A DNA stretch of 64,000 nt, taken from the NCBI GenBank assembly GCA_947169235.1, contig CAMVOY010000005.1, positions 1 through 64,000 of the forward strand, given 5' to 3'. Positions 54,885 through 63,858 of the stretch are shown here, piece after piece. The notes under the pieces were generated by a model, which saw only the letters and a list, made by a program, of their open reading frames with translations, did not search any database and was not told where the DNA came from. Both the position numbers and the translations under genes were made by a program. The DNA is from an uncultured Lachnospiraceae bacterium (lineage in GTDB: Bacteria > Bacillota > Clostridia > Lachnospirales > Lachnospiraceae). Each line of letters opens with the position of its first letter. Position 1 is the stretch's first letter.

Positions 54885-57197
54885 ATGAAAACAAAAAGGT
54901 TTATGGCAGTCATGCTGACGCTGGCATTCATCATTGGATTCGCCATGCCGGCAGCACCCGCTACTGCTAAAGGTGAAAGCCTGAATAAGACCAAGCTTAC
55001 ACTTTCGGTAGGTGAGAGCGCGACTCTGAAGGTAAAGGGCTTAAAAGCCAAGGTTACATGGAAGACGTCGGATACCAAGGTGGCGTCAGTCACTGCCAAA
55101 GGAAAGGTGACCGCAAAGAAGACAGGAAAAGCCACGATCACCGCCAAGGTTGCAAAGAAGACCTTAAAGTGCGCAGTTACCGTAAAGGCAGCAAAGGCTC
55201 TTTCCAAAAACTGGTCTTCAGACTCTGCTGCAGCCAAAAGTCTCAGAGAGTATGTAGCCAAGGTCACAAATGCAAAGAATAAGGATGGGTTCATCCCGAA
55301 GAGCGATCGTATCGCCGTATTTGATATGGATGGAACGCTCATGGGAGAGAACTATTTTACATACTATGACACCATGATGTTCATAGAGTTTTTGAAGGAT
55401 CATCCGGAGAGAGCCACTGAGGAGTTAAAGGCTGCTGCGGCTGAGATAAAGCCGGGATATAAGGCGGACATCACACTCGCTCAGAACTTCGCAAAGGCTT
55501 ACGCCGGAATGACTGTAGATGAGCTTTATGACTACGCTGTTGAGTTCGGGAAAAGATATAATTCATGCTTTACAAATATGCGTTTCATCGACGGATTTTT
55601 CCTCCCGATGGTAGAACTTGTAAAATATCTGTATGAGAACGACTTTACGATCTACGTGGTCAGCGGTACCGAGCGTACCACTACACGTGCCATCGTTGCG
55701 CAGTCACCTATCGCTGATTATGTGAACAGTAACCATGTCATAGGAACTGAGTTTGAGGTAAAGGTTCGCGGTCACGAGACCGAGCAGTACAACACAAACT
55801 ACAAGTATGCAGATGGTGACGATCTGGTGATCACCGGTGGATTTTTGCAGAAGAACTTAAATGCAAACAAGTCGATCTATATCGAGAGAGAGATCGGCAA
55901 ACGTCCTGTGCTCGCTTTCGGAAACAGCGGAAGTGATACTTCCATGATGGATTATACCATCGACAAGAGAAACAAATATCCGACCGCGGCATACATGCTT
56001 GTAAATGACGATGCCGACAGAGACTGGGCAGGCGAGGATTGGGAGAAAAACTCCGAGAAATACAACGCCATGGGATATCAGTCCGTATCCATCAAAAATG
56101 AGTTTAAAAACCTTTACAAGGAAGGTATCAAAAAGGCACAGACACAGGGTACTACCGTGCTTTCCAAGGGAGTGGTTCCCATCACATGGACTACTTCATC
56201 GGATGAGCTTCTGATAAAGACCGATGAGGCAAAGGCTCTTTATGACAGACTGAAAAAAGGAGATTATCCGACGACGGATGAGCTCAAAAATGACAGGGTT
56301 ACGGCTCAGATAGATGAGATATCGGCTTATTATAAGGATATCTACGGAAACACGAAGGATATTGATACCGCCGAGCGCAAGGCTCTGCGCGAGGATATCC
56401 TCAAGAAGTTTTTGGCAACAGGTTCCGCAAAGAGTGTGTCAACATCCGATACCGGAAAGAAGGTATATAAATACAACGGACCTCTCAAGAAGGATTATAA
56501 AATGGAGCTCGTTTTGGGACTGCCGGCATCGGGAAAATCATCCATGGTAACCGATCCTGACAGTGAGGCGAACGGGGCATTTATTCTCGATCCTGATGCC
56601 ATCAAGGAACTTATTCCTGAGTTTATTGAGACAAGCGGAGCAGCCGCCGATGCGGTCCACTTCGAGAGTATGGATATCACCGCGGAGGCTATCAAGGCGT
56701 TTACCGAGGGTGATATGAAGGGAACGAACGTTATATATCCTTTGGTCGCAGCTGACTATGACGAGCTGATGAAGGACTATATCAAGCCGTTTGAGGCTGC
56801 CGGATACGAAGTCACGGTTAAGTACGTGGATGTACCTTTCAATCAGTCATTCGGAAGAAACATAGCAAGAGAGCTTGAGACCGGACGTGTTATAAACAGC
56901 TCAGTACTGCTTTACTTCGGTGACAAACCTTTGGAGGTTTATAACAAACTAAAAACCGAAAAGAACAGTAAAGGTAACCCGTACGACGCCGGTTACTACG
57001 AGAATTCATACAAGTCGCAGAGTCTCAAAAAGGCAGCGAAGGCGAAAAAACCAACTCTGTCGGTAAAGACCGTCAAGGTGAAGAGTGATGCAAAGGCAAC
57101 GGTAAAACTCAAGAATATCAATAAGTCACTTGTTAAATCACTTACCGTAACCAGTGCGGACAAAACTATCGCAACAGTCAAAAAAAAAACGCAGTGA
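54885..57197 (+). CDS. Secreted Big2-HAD phosphatase-P-loop kinase-like protein (first part of a split gene)
   Basis: A 770-residue secreted protein: signal peptide (about 1-28), a Big2 Ig domain (about 30-105, VTWKTSDTKVASVTAKGKV), a HAD-type phosphatase (about 140-400, catalytic FDMDGTL, YVVSGTE and FGNSGSDTSMMD), and a P-loop domain of zeta-toxin/kinase type (about 540-700, Walker A GLPASGKSS, then LDPDAIKELIP). A second Ig-like domain begins at about 715 and breaks off at ATVKKKTQ. The frame is lost at a run of ten A (57180-57189). Reading one base back, the Ig domain continues in the next frame, so this and the following gene were or are one protein. Ribosome site AAGGAGG. Confidence 0.88.
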   Translation: MKTKRFMAVMLTLAFIIGFAMPAAPATAKGESLNKTKLTLSVGESATLKVKGLKAKVTWKTSDTKVASVTAKGKVTAKKTGKATITAKVAKKTLKCAVTVKAAKALSKNWSSDSAAAKSLREYVAKVTNAKNKDGFIPKSDRIAVFDMDGTLMGENYFTYYDTMMFIEFLKDHPERATEELKAAAAEIKPGYKADITLAQNFAKAYAGMTVDELYDYAVEFGKRYNSCFTNMRFIDGFFLPMVELVKYLYENDFTIYVVSGTERTTTRAIVAQSPIADYVNSNHVIGTEFEVKVRGHETEQYNTNYKYADGDDLVITGGFLQKNLNANKSIYIEREIGKRPVLAFGNSGSDTSMMDYTIDKRNKYPTAAYMLVNDDADRDWAGEDWEKNSEKYNAMGYQSVSIKNEFKNLYKEGIKKAQTQGTTVLSKGVVPITWTTSSDELLIKTDEAKALYDRLKKGDYPTTDELKNDRVTAQIDEISAYYKDIYGNTKDIDTAERKALREDILKKFLATGSAKSVSTSDTGKKVYKYNGPLKKDYKMELVLGLPASGKSSMVTDPDSEANGAFILDPDAIKELIPEFIETSGAAADAVHFESMDITAEAIKAFTEGDMKGTNVIYPLVAADYDELMKDYIKPFEAAGYEVTVKYVDVPFNQSFGRNIARELETGRVINSSVLLYFGDKPLEVYNKLKTEKNSKGNPYDAGYYENSYKSQSLKKAAKAKKPTLSVKTVKVKSDAKATVKLKNINKSLVKSLTVTSADKTIATVKKKTQ

Positions 57198-59419
57198 GCT
57201 TTACCGTGACCGGTAGAAATGCTTATGAGCAGACGAGAGCGTCAGCTACCATTAAACTGAAGAAAAAGGTCGGGGGAAAGAGCTCTTATAAATTCCTGAT
57301 AAAGATCTATGTAAAGCCTGATAAGGCTTTGGCAAAAAAGGATCAGCGTGAGCCGAACTACACAAAAGCTTCTGACTGGCTTCATCTCCCCGTGAAAGAC
57401 AGCAAGAAGATCGATACATTCTATATCTATCCTTCTGCTGTATCGGGCGGTGCGACCGAGCTTCTTTCGATCGATGATGAGGCTCATCGTAACGGAGCGC
57501 AGACAGAGTACTATGATGATGCTACCGTCTTTGAGTATGATACCAACGTTTACTCACCATACTATCGTCAGACGGATGGGAATATTTTTGCAAAAAAATC
57601 AGCGGCTGAGCTTGACAAGTATCAGCGTCACGAGCAGAAAAAGGATATATTTGATTCGCTCGATCTGTATTTCACCAAATATAACAACGGAAAGCCCTTT
57701 ATCCTCGCAGGAACGCAGCAGGGCGCGGAGATGGTAAAGATAGTATTAAAGGACTACATGAAGCGCCATCCGGCCTATAAAAAGCGTCTGGTGGCCGTGT
57801 ATGAGGACGAGGTTGAAAAGGCGAAGGTGGATACGGATGTGACTGAGTATGGAAGCTCACACGGTATCGACCTGACTACGGATAAAGCGATAGAGATCCT
57901 TTATACAAATGACGTTCACTGTGGTGTGGATGCAAAGATCGGTTATGCGGGCCTCAGCTGTATCCGTGAGGAGCTGAAGCGCGGCGGGGATGACACCATC
58001 CTTGTTGATAACGGAGACGCCGTTCAGGGCGGTCCTATAGGTCTTCTCACCAAGGGAGAGTCGATCGTCAATCTGATGAACGATGTCGGCTATGATGTGG
58101 CTATTTTTGGAAATCACGAGTTTGATTACCAGATCCCGCAGCTGTTCAAGCTTATCGACAGAGCAAAGTCATTTGAGTATATCTCATGTAATTTCAGGGA
58201 TCTGAGGACGGGTAAGCTGGTTGCGAATCCATCAAAGATCATGGAAGTAGGAGGCAAAAAAATAGCCTTTATAGGTGCGACTACGCCGTGTACGCTCACC
58301 GAATCGACACCGAGATTCTTCCAGGATGATAAAGGTAATTATATTTACGGATTCAGCGGGGACACGGATACCAAGCAGCAGTTTTATGATACCGTGCAGG
58401 CTGAGATTGACGCAGTAAAGAGTAAGGGAGCGGATTATGTTATCCTGATGGCTCATCTGGGGCTTGATGATGAGGTTATCCCGTTCCGTTCGACTGATGT
58501 TATCGCGAATGTGAGCGGACTGGACATCGTGCTCGACGGACACTCACACACGGTTATGAATTGTGAGATAAAAAAAGGCAAGGACGGAAAGGATGTTCTT
58601 CTTACACAGACCGGAACCGGTCTTCAGTTTGTAGGAAAAATGACGATCGACTCCAACGGAAAGATATCGACGGGGCTTGTCGGAGATTATCATATAAAGG
58701 AGCCGAAGATAACCGCGGCTATAGACAGAGAGAAGACGGAGTTCCAGAAAATCCTTGACAAAAAACTTGGTACCGCACCTTTTGATATGATCGCTAAGGC
58801 AGCGGATTCTTCGTGGCTCGTAAGAAAACAGGAGACAAATCTGGCCGACTTTGTTGCGGATGCATATCGCGAGGTACTGGGTACGGATATCGGTGTGGCA
58901 AATGCCGGAGGTGTCCGTGACAGTATCCCTGCAGGCGAGATCACCTACGGAAAGCTTATGAGTGTTCATCCGTCGACGAACGACATGGTCATACGTGAGG
59001 TTAGCGGTCAGGAGCTCTTGGACATAATGGAGTTTTCAGTGATGAATCTGCCCGGTGAGAGCGGAGGACTGCTGCATTTCTCAGGATTGACCTATGATGT
59101 GGATCTGTCGAAGGATGCAAAGATAGAGGTTGATAAAAACGGAACGTTTATAAAGATAAACGGAACAGAAAGAAGAATATCGAATGTTAAGGTTGGAGGT
59201 GAGCCTCTGGATCCGGCCAAGATATATTCCCTCGGAGCTCAGACATATATCCTGGTAGACGGAGGAAACGGTTACAGCAAATCGATGTTCTCACATGATC
59301 ATACCGATCTGCCAAAGACCGATCTCCAAGTAGTGATCGAGTATCTGGAGAAGCTCGGCGGAGTCATCCCTGAGACATACAAAGAGTCCCAGGGAAGGAT
59401 GAACATGATCACGAAGTGA
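57194..59419 (+). CDS. 5'-nucleotidase with DUF3089-like N-terminal part (second part of a split gene)
   Basis: A 741-codon frame opening with a GTG inside an Ig domain that began in the gene before; it has no signal peptide or credible ribosome site of its own. After the Ig remnant (about 1-45) comes a DUF3089-like alpha/beta-hydrolase part (about 55-210, DWLHLPVKDSKKIDTFYIYP), whose usual nucleophile motif GxSxG reads AGTQQGAE. Then a complete 5'-nucleotidase: metallophosphatase domain (about 230-480, TNDVHCGVDAK, DNGDAVQGG, FGNHEFDY, DGHSHTV) and C-terminal substrate domain (about 510-735). It likely needs joining with the upstream frame to be secreted and active. A strong terminator follows. 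Confidence 0.85.
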   Translation: MSFTVTGRNAYEQTRASATIKLKKKVGGKSSYKFLIKIYVKPDKALAKKDQREPNYTKASDWLHLPVKDSKKIDTFYIYPSAVSGGATELLSIDDEAHRNGAQTEYYDDATVFEYDTNVYSPYYRQTDGNIFAKKSAAELDKYQRHEQKKDIFDSLDLYFTKYNNGKPFILAGTQQGAEMVKIVLKDYMKRHPAYKKRLVAVYEDEVEKAKVDTDVTEYGSSHGIDLTTDKAIEILYTNDVHCGVDAKIGYAGLSCIREELKRGGDDTILVDNGDAVQGGPIGLLTKGESIVNLMNDVGYDVAIFGNHEFDYQIPQLFKLIDRAKSFEYISCNFRDLRTGKLVANPSKIMEVGGKKIAFIGATTPCTLTESTPRFFQDDKGNYIYGFSGDTDTKQQFYDTVQAEIDAVKSKGADYVILMAHLGLDDEVIPFRSTDVIANVSGLDIVLDGHSHTVMNCEIKKGKDGKDVLLTQTGTGLQFVGKMTIDSNGKISTGLVGDYHIKEPKITAAIDREKTEFQKILDKKLGTAPFDMIAKAADSSWLVRKQETNLADFVADAYREVLGTDIGVANAGGVRDSIPAGEITYGKLMSVHPSTNDMVIREVSGQELLDIMEFSVMNLPGESGGLLHFSGLTYDVDLSKDAKIEVDKNGTFIKINGTERRISNVKVGGEPLDPAKIYSLGAQTYILVDGGNGYSKSMFSHDHTDLPKTDLQVVIEYLEKLGGVIPETYKESQGRMNMITK

Positions 59420-59444
59420 GCATTGATCGCATAGTGAGCATTGA

Positions 59445-62400
59445 TCAGAATCTTCGGAAGTGGGTGCTTTTAGGGCACCCGCTTTTTTTTCTGATCAGAT
59501 CTCTTATCTTACGGTATTGTTTCTTTGGTGCATTTATATATACATATGCGTTTTTGGCTATGTTTTTCAGCCAATTTTTGCCCATCGTAAAGAGTATTTT
59601 ACTGTATATATTTATGGTCTTTAGCTTTTTACAGTCGCGCGCGGCGTTCCTGCCGACGGACGTGACATTTTTGCCGATGACAAGAGTTTTTAATTTCGGC
59701 ATCCCGTAGAAGGCGTTTGCGGTGATCTTGGTTACCTTGTAGGATTTGCCGTAGATCTTTACCGAGTCTTTTACGTTGATAGATTTTGCATTCCAATTAT
59801 ACGGATTTGTTGCGGAAGCCTTACCGCTACGGACGTTGTAGCTGACCTTGCTGATCATGTAGTACTCATCAGGCTGAGGTTTTTGGTTACTTCCCGGATT
59901 CGTGGTAGGCGCCGGTGAGGCTGACGGATTCGGGTCTGCGGTTGCTGACGGGATGACGGTGTAGCGTTTTCCGTCGATGCCGTCAAAGTATATTCTGGTG
60001 CCGTAAAGTGTGGTATCTGAGTTGTATTTGTTTACGGCGATAGTCTGGGTGGTGCCGTCAGAGTAGGTGATGGTCGCTGTCGCTGCGCCCTCAACATAGG
60101 TTGCCTTTATCGTGGACGGAAGATCCGTGGCAGCGATGTAGTTTACCGTGGTGAGGTAGGTCTTTCCGTCGGATGTTTTGAACTGGATCGCGTTCGATCC
60201 ACCTTTTAAGGCGATTCCCTGAGCGGCGATGTTTACGTCCTCTGTATTTTTGTTTGCATATGTTATGGTGACGATCTTTCCATTAGCTGAGGCTACCGCT
60301 TTGGCGCCCTGGGGAAGGTCGGTCACATTGGGATCGTTCCAGACTGCGGTGAAGGTCTGATCACCGGTCTGAGTTTTGGATATGGATGTTACGATCGTTC
60401 CCAAGCTGTTCTTCCAGCCGTAGAACTTTGCACCATCCTTGACGACATAGGTAGGCAGTTCCGCACCTACCCCGTAAGCATAGGAGGTAGGAGTGGTGCC
60501 GATGATGGTACCACCGTCAAGATTGAAGGTGATCTTATACTCTTTAGGCTTTACGGTGACGGATACTGTAACATCAGAATCCGGAAAACTGAAGGAGCCG
60601 GTATCTGTGACAGTAGATTTGGCATTTGAATCAGAGTAGGTTCCTGATGCGAGAATGCGTCCGGTGTTTTCAGTAATCTTGTAGGCTTTGATGAGCTGGT
60701 TGTCAACAGCCGTGATTGTTATGTTTGAAATACGCTCAACAGGTGAGGCGTGGGTTTCACCCTTAAAGGAAACGTTGGTAACAGTTCCGTTGTTTACCAA
60801 TGTCGTCGTTGTTCCGTTTATGCCGGCTGTCATCGTTTTTACATTCGAGTCAGCGAGTCTGATCACATAATCATTATCCCAGTTAGCGTGCAGAGCAAGA
60901 TTCCCCGATGTTGTCGCAGTGATGGAGTCAACCCTGTTATTACTTTGATCGTACCATCCGGTAAAATAGTGTCCGGGTCTGGTGAGTGTATGAAGAGTCT
61001 TTACATCTCCGTAGTGATAGGAGGTAACCTTTGTTCCGACCTCTGTTGCGTTTGTAGCATTGTTATTGTAAGTAATGCTGTAGGAGATTTCCAGCCATAC
61101 AGGGTAAAGGTCGACAGTCGCATTATTAACGCTAGTGAGATTCAGCGAGCTCGTTTTTGGGAATTGTGTGCCGTCCAGATTGTTGAATACAGTTGCATTT
61201 CGGAGATTGTTTACAGGAGTGACCTCGGAAAATGGACGTAAATCATCCCGTGACCATCCGATGAACTTACAACCTTTTCTTGTAAAATGGCAGTCTGTTT
61301 CGGCATCCTTAACACTGTAGGAGTTATCATAGAAACAAGTGGTCGTATACGTCGTAGAATCGCTGTTTTCGTCTGAATAACTGCCCTTGTTATATCTGAT
61401 AGTGTATTGATTTTGGTTGTATCTGGCGTACAGATCTATGCTTTCCGCTGCTCCGGCTATGTTTGTTTGAGTGTGACTGATATCATCTGCGGTGTACTTG
61501 ATCTGTCCGGAATTTGGACTCTCCGACCAGCCTGCGAATGTATATCCTGTTTTGGAGGGAGGTGTCGGTAAGTTAACGGCAGTTCCATATGAGTATATAG
61601 CCGTTTCATCGTATAAGGGGTCAGAGCTATAGTATTTTACGCTATAAGATTTCAGCTCCCAGATTGCGTAGAGATTAATCGTTGAGGCGTAGCTTTTTGC
61701 AGCAAGAATACTTCCGACTGTTGCGCCGATAGGGGTTCTTGTTGTTGTGGCGTCTGATGACTGAATGTCAGACCATCCCACAAATCTGTAGCCTTCTGCG
61801 TAGTAGTTCTGGTCTCCTACGGCCGCGTCCTTCTCTGAATAGCGGTACTTTACGGTTTTGTTGCTGGTTGAGCCCGTAGTGCCTGGTGCAGGATTAGTAG
61901 GGTATTCAGGATGATAAACAAAGTTGTATTCATTCATTTCCCAGATTGCGTAAAGGGTAGTGTTTTCCTTAAACACTGCATTGGTTGCGCAGTCGGTAAA
62001 CTCCACATTTCCGCCCGCATATCTTGACCAACCCTTGAAGGTATATCCGGTGCGAACGAAGGTGTTTGCCGGGAGTCCTGTTGTTTGATCTGAAGGGTTT
62101 TGGTGGTAGGGTACGCCATAGGTTGCTGAAAGCGTGGTGTTTGCCAACCCGGAAGGATCGGTTGCCTCTGCGCTGTTTTTATTGAACCGTACAGTGATCG
62201 CATCCGGAGTTGCTTGCCAGTATGCAGTGAGGGTTTTCTCATTGAGAGGATCCGCGGGATCGGTGCCCTGCTGTGCGGGCTGGTTCCAGCCACGGTATGT
62301 ACCATCGCTCTCAAATACCTGTTCGGAAGGAGATACCGAATCATCAAAGTAGCCTAAGAATGAATGGAACGGCATTGTAGGAAGTTTGGTACGATCCAGA

Positions 62401-63209
62401 TTTGTGAATGCTAAATATGTTTGATCTGTAGTATTTACATATGCATAAAACGGGTTGATTCCGCCGTTTTGATTCTGAGGTGTAGGCTGATCTGTTGATC
62501 CGCCGGGACTGAGGGTGAATCGAACACTTCCATCTGCGTATTTCGGTATGTTGTCGCCAGCTGGCTTGTCGCTGTCTGATGTGAAGCCTGAGGCTCCAAA
62601 CTTATCCTTCAGGGATGAGTTTTTATAACCGTGGAATGCAACACCGTTGTATGTCGATCTGTCAGCATATGAGGCGTTCAGAGCATCTACATAGATGATG
62701 TTTCCAGCATCATCTGTACTGTGGAGAACATACTCCCGAAGAGTCCCAAGAGTTTTCGGGAGTTTGAGTGTTATACCGGTTTTGCCGTATCCAACGTAAC
62801 TCTTGACTTCGGTAAGAGAGGTTGCAGAGGCGTCAATGGTAACACCGGATGGAACTGAAACGGTATCATCGAAAAATGAATCGACGCCGTTATGAAATTT
62901 TGTTGCACCGATACTGTTTACAGTAAGAGTATTTGATGAATTATCGGGATCAGGTATCGTACCCGGAACGTTTATGGTTGTGCCAGGGGAAAGAGTTGCG
63001 CTGTGGACATATACTTCATCCGCTTTGGTGCCGTTTTTTATATATACGTAGGTGACATCGCCACATACGTAAGTTAAGGCAGTTGCACGTGCAATCGGGC
63101 CTGCTGGAGCAAACATGGATACCATGAGTATCAGGCTGAGTATGGCAGCGGTAGCTTTCCTTCCATGCCTGCGTACAGTCTTTCTGCGACCATGAAGATG
63201 TTTTATCAT
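59445..63209 (-). CDS. Secreted surface protein with InlB-type B repeats and BspA-like C-terminus
   Basis: A 1254-residue extracellular protein. A long, basic N-terminus leads into a signal peptide (about residues 1-45, ATAAILSLILMVSMFAPAGP). An LRR-like region follows (about 60-210), then about six Listeria-Bacteroides (InlB B, Flg_new) repeats, recognised by GYTFKGW, GYRFVGW, GYTFAGW, GCKFIGW, GHYFTGW and AKFYGW. Ig-like stretches (about 780-1090), a proline/serine linker and one BspA/LRR_5 repeat close the protein. The final residues after RKK (SGCPKSTHFRRF) are encoded by a transcription terminator. Such proteins act in adhesion. A ribosome site AGGAAGG precedes the ATG on the minus strand; a TTGACA promoter lies further up. 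Confidence 0.88.
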   Translation of the reverse strand: MIKHLHGRRKTVRRHGRKATAAILSLILMVSMFAPAGPIARATALTYVCGDVTYVYIKNGTKADEVYVHSATLSPGTTINVPGTIPDPDNSSNTLTVNSIGATKFHNGVDSFFDDTVSVPSGVTIDASATSLTEVKSYVGYGKTGITLKLPKTLGTLREYVLHSTDDAGNIIYVDALNASYADRSTYNGVAFHGYKNSSLKDKFGASGFTSDSDKPAGDNIPKYADGSVRFTLSPGGSTDQPTPQNQNGGINPFYAYVNTTDQTYLAFTNLDRTKLPTMPFHSFLGYFDDSVSPSEQVFESDGTYRGWNQPAQQGTDPADPLNEKTLTAYWQATPDAITVRFNKNSAEATDPSGLANTTLSATYGVPYHQNPSDQTTGLPANTFVRTGYTFKGWSRYAGGNVEFTDCATNAVFKENTTLYAIWEMNEYNFVYHPEYPTNPAPGTTGSTSNKTVKYRYSEKDAAVGDQNYYAEGYRFVGWSDIQSSDATTTRTPIGATVGSILAAKSYASTINLYAIWELKSYSVKYYSSDPLYDETAIYSYGTAVNLPTPPSKTGYTFAGWSESPNSGQIKYTADDISHTQTNIAGAAESIDLYARYNQNQYTIRYNKGSYSDENSDSTTYTTTCFYDNSYSVKDAETDCHFTRKGCKFIGWSRDDLRPFSEVTPVNNLRNATVFNNLDGTQFPKTSSLNLTSVNNATVDLYPVWLEISYSITYNNNATNATEVGTKVTSYHYGDVKTLHTLTRPGHYFTGWYDQSNNRVDSITATTSGNLALHANWDNDYVIRLADSNVKTMTAGINGTTTTLVNNGTVTNVSFKGETHASPVERISNITITAVDNQLIKAYKITENTGRILASGTYSDSNAKSTVTDTGSFSFPDSDVTVSVTVKPKEYKITFNLDGGTIIGTTPTSYAYGVGAELPTYVVKDGAKFYGWKNSLGTIVTSISKTQTGDQTFTAVWNDPNVTDLPQGAKAVASANGKIVTITYANKNTEDVNIAAQGIALKGGSNAIQFKTSDGKTYLTTVNYIAATDLPSTIKATYVEGAATATITYSDGTTQTIAVNKYNSDTTLYGTRIYFDGIDGKRYTVIPSATADPNPSASPAPTTNPGSNQKPQPDEYYMISKVSYNVRSGKASATNPYNWNAKSINVKDSVKIYGKSYKVTKITANAFYGMPKLKTLVIGKNVTSVGRNAARDCKKLKTINIYSKILFTMGKNWLKNIAKNAYVYINAPKKQYRKIRDLIRKKSGCPKSTHFRRF
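59459..59490 (+). terminator. Terminator of the nucleotidase gene, inside the 3' end of the convergent gene
   Basis: AGTGGGTGC (59459-59467), loop TTTTAG, GGCACCCGCT (59473-59482) and eight T. On the minus strand these bases encode the last residues of the B-repeat protein, so the hairpin is part of that coding region. Just before it, TGAGCATTGATC occurs twice, 18 bases apart (59418 and 59436). Confidence 0.85.
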
Positions 63210-63308
63210 ATCCGTTCATCCTTCCTGTATATATGTCAATTGGGCAGATTTACCCTTATCATCAAATATGTATTTCGGCATAATGGGCCGAAATCTTCAC
63301 ATACAATT

Positions 63309-63337
63309 ATTCTAATCCTTTTCCCGTCTTATGTCAA
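63309..63337 (-). promoter_or_regulatory. Promoter of the B-repeat protein gene
   Basis: On the minus strand: TTGACA (63332-63337), 17-base spacer, TAGAAT (63309-63314). About 15 bases downstream, ATTTCGGC (minus strand 63294-63287) pairs with GCCGAAAT (63279-63272) around a short loop, so this leader too begins near a hairpin. Confidence 0.65.
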
Positions 63338-63376
63338 ACGAAATGGGACGATCCTGAAGGGTGGAAACAAGGGTCG

Positions 63377-63660
63377 TTCCGACTTTTTGAAAGAAAAGTA
63401 CTATTTAGTAGGAATATCGGTTTTTCTTGCGGAAGCGGAAACAGAGGCCGTTCCGACTTTTTGAAAAAAAGAGCAGTTTTGTCGGAAGAAGTTTGTTGGT
63501 AAGGACTCCGGCGGAGGTGTGTGAGTTGGTCGAGGCGGAAAAAATTCCGACTTTTTGGGAGAAAAGAGCAGTTTAGTAGGAATGGGGTCTGTTTCCGCGC
63601 AAATTGAAAAATCAGGAATTCCGACTTTTTGAATAGAAACAGAAGAAAAGTCGGAATCGC
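63377..63660. repeat. Dispersed copies of a TTCCGACTTTTTG repeat
   Basis: TTCCGACTTTTTG occurs at 63377, 63451, 63545 and 63619 (spacings 74, 94 and 74 bases), usually followed by AAAGAAAAG or AAAAGAGCAG and then AGTAGGAAT or GTCGGAA. A reversed copy AAAAGTCGGAA ends the array near 63656. Spacers are unlike one another in parts but share GGTTTTTCTTGCGGAAGCGG-type pieces. The region between the two genes (63210-63858) has no convincing coding frame. Copies are too irregular and spacers too related for a CRISPR array. Confidence 0.6.
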
Positions 63661-63684
63661 CGCTGCTTCCACTCCTCCTCCGCC

Positions 63685-63723
63685 GGCCTGTCACACCGGC
63701 CTGTCACGTCGGCCTGTCACGAA
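63685..63723. repeat. 13-bp tandem repeat, three copies
   Basis: GGCCTGTCAC plus three variable bases, starting at 63685, 63698 and 63711. A simple microrepeat in noncoding DNA. Confidence 0.85.
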
Positions 63724-63800
63724 ACCACTTTGCAAGAATGGCATAAAATGGGATTGTAGAAAAACCATAAACACCTGACACTATCACAAAAAAGTTCTAC

Positions 63801-63829
63801 TTGATTTTTTCCTTCATATAATTTATAAT
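63801..63829 (+). promoter_or_regulatory. Promoter of the right-edge gene
   Basis: TTGATT (63801-63806), 17-base spacer, TATAAT (63824-63829); another TATAAT lies seven bases upstream (63817-63822). Confidence 0.65.
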
Positions 63830-63858
63830 AAAACGAGCGGAAATGAAAGGAGTTTTTT

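Noticed and set aside
63377..63660. Possible CRISPR array from repeated TTCCGACTTTTTG
   Set aside because: Copies diverge outside a short core, spacings are 74 and 94 bases, and parts of the spacers are related to each other.
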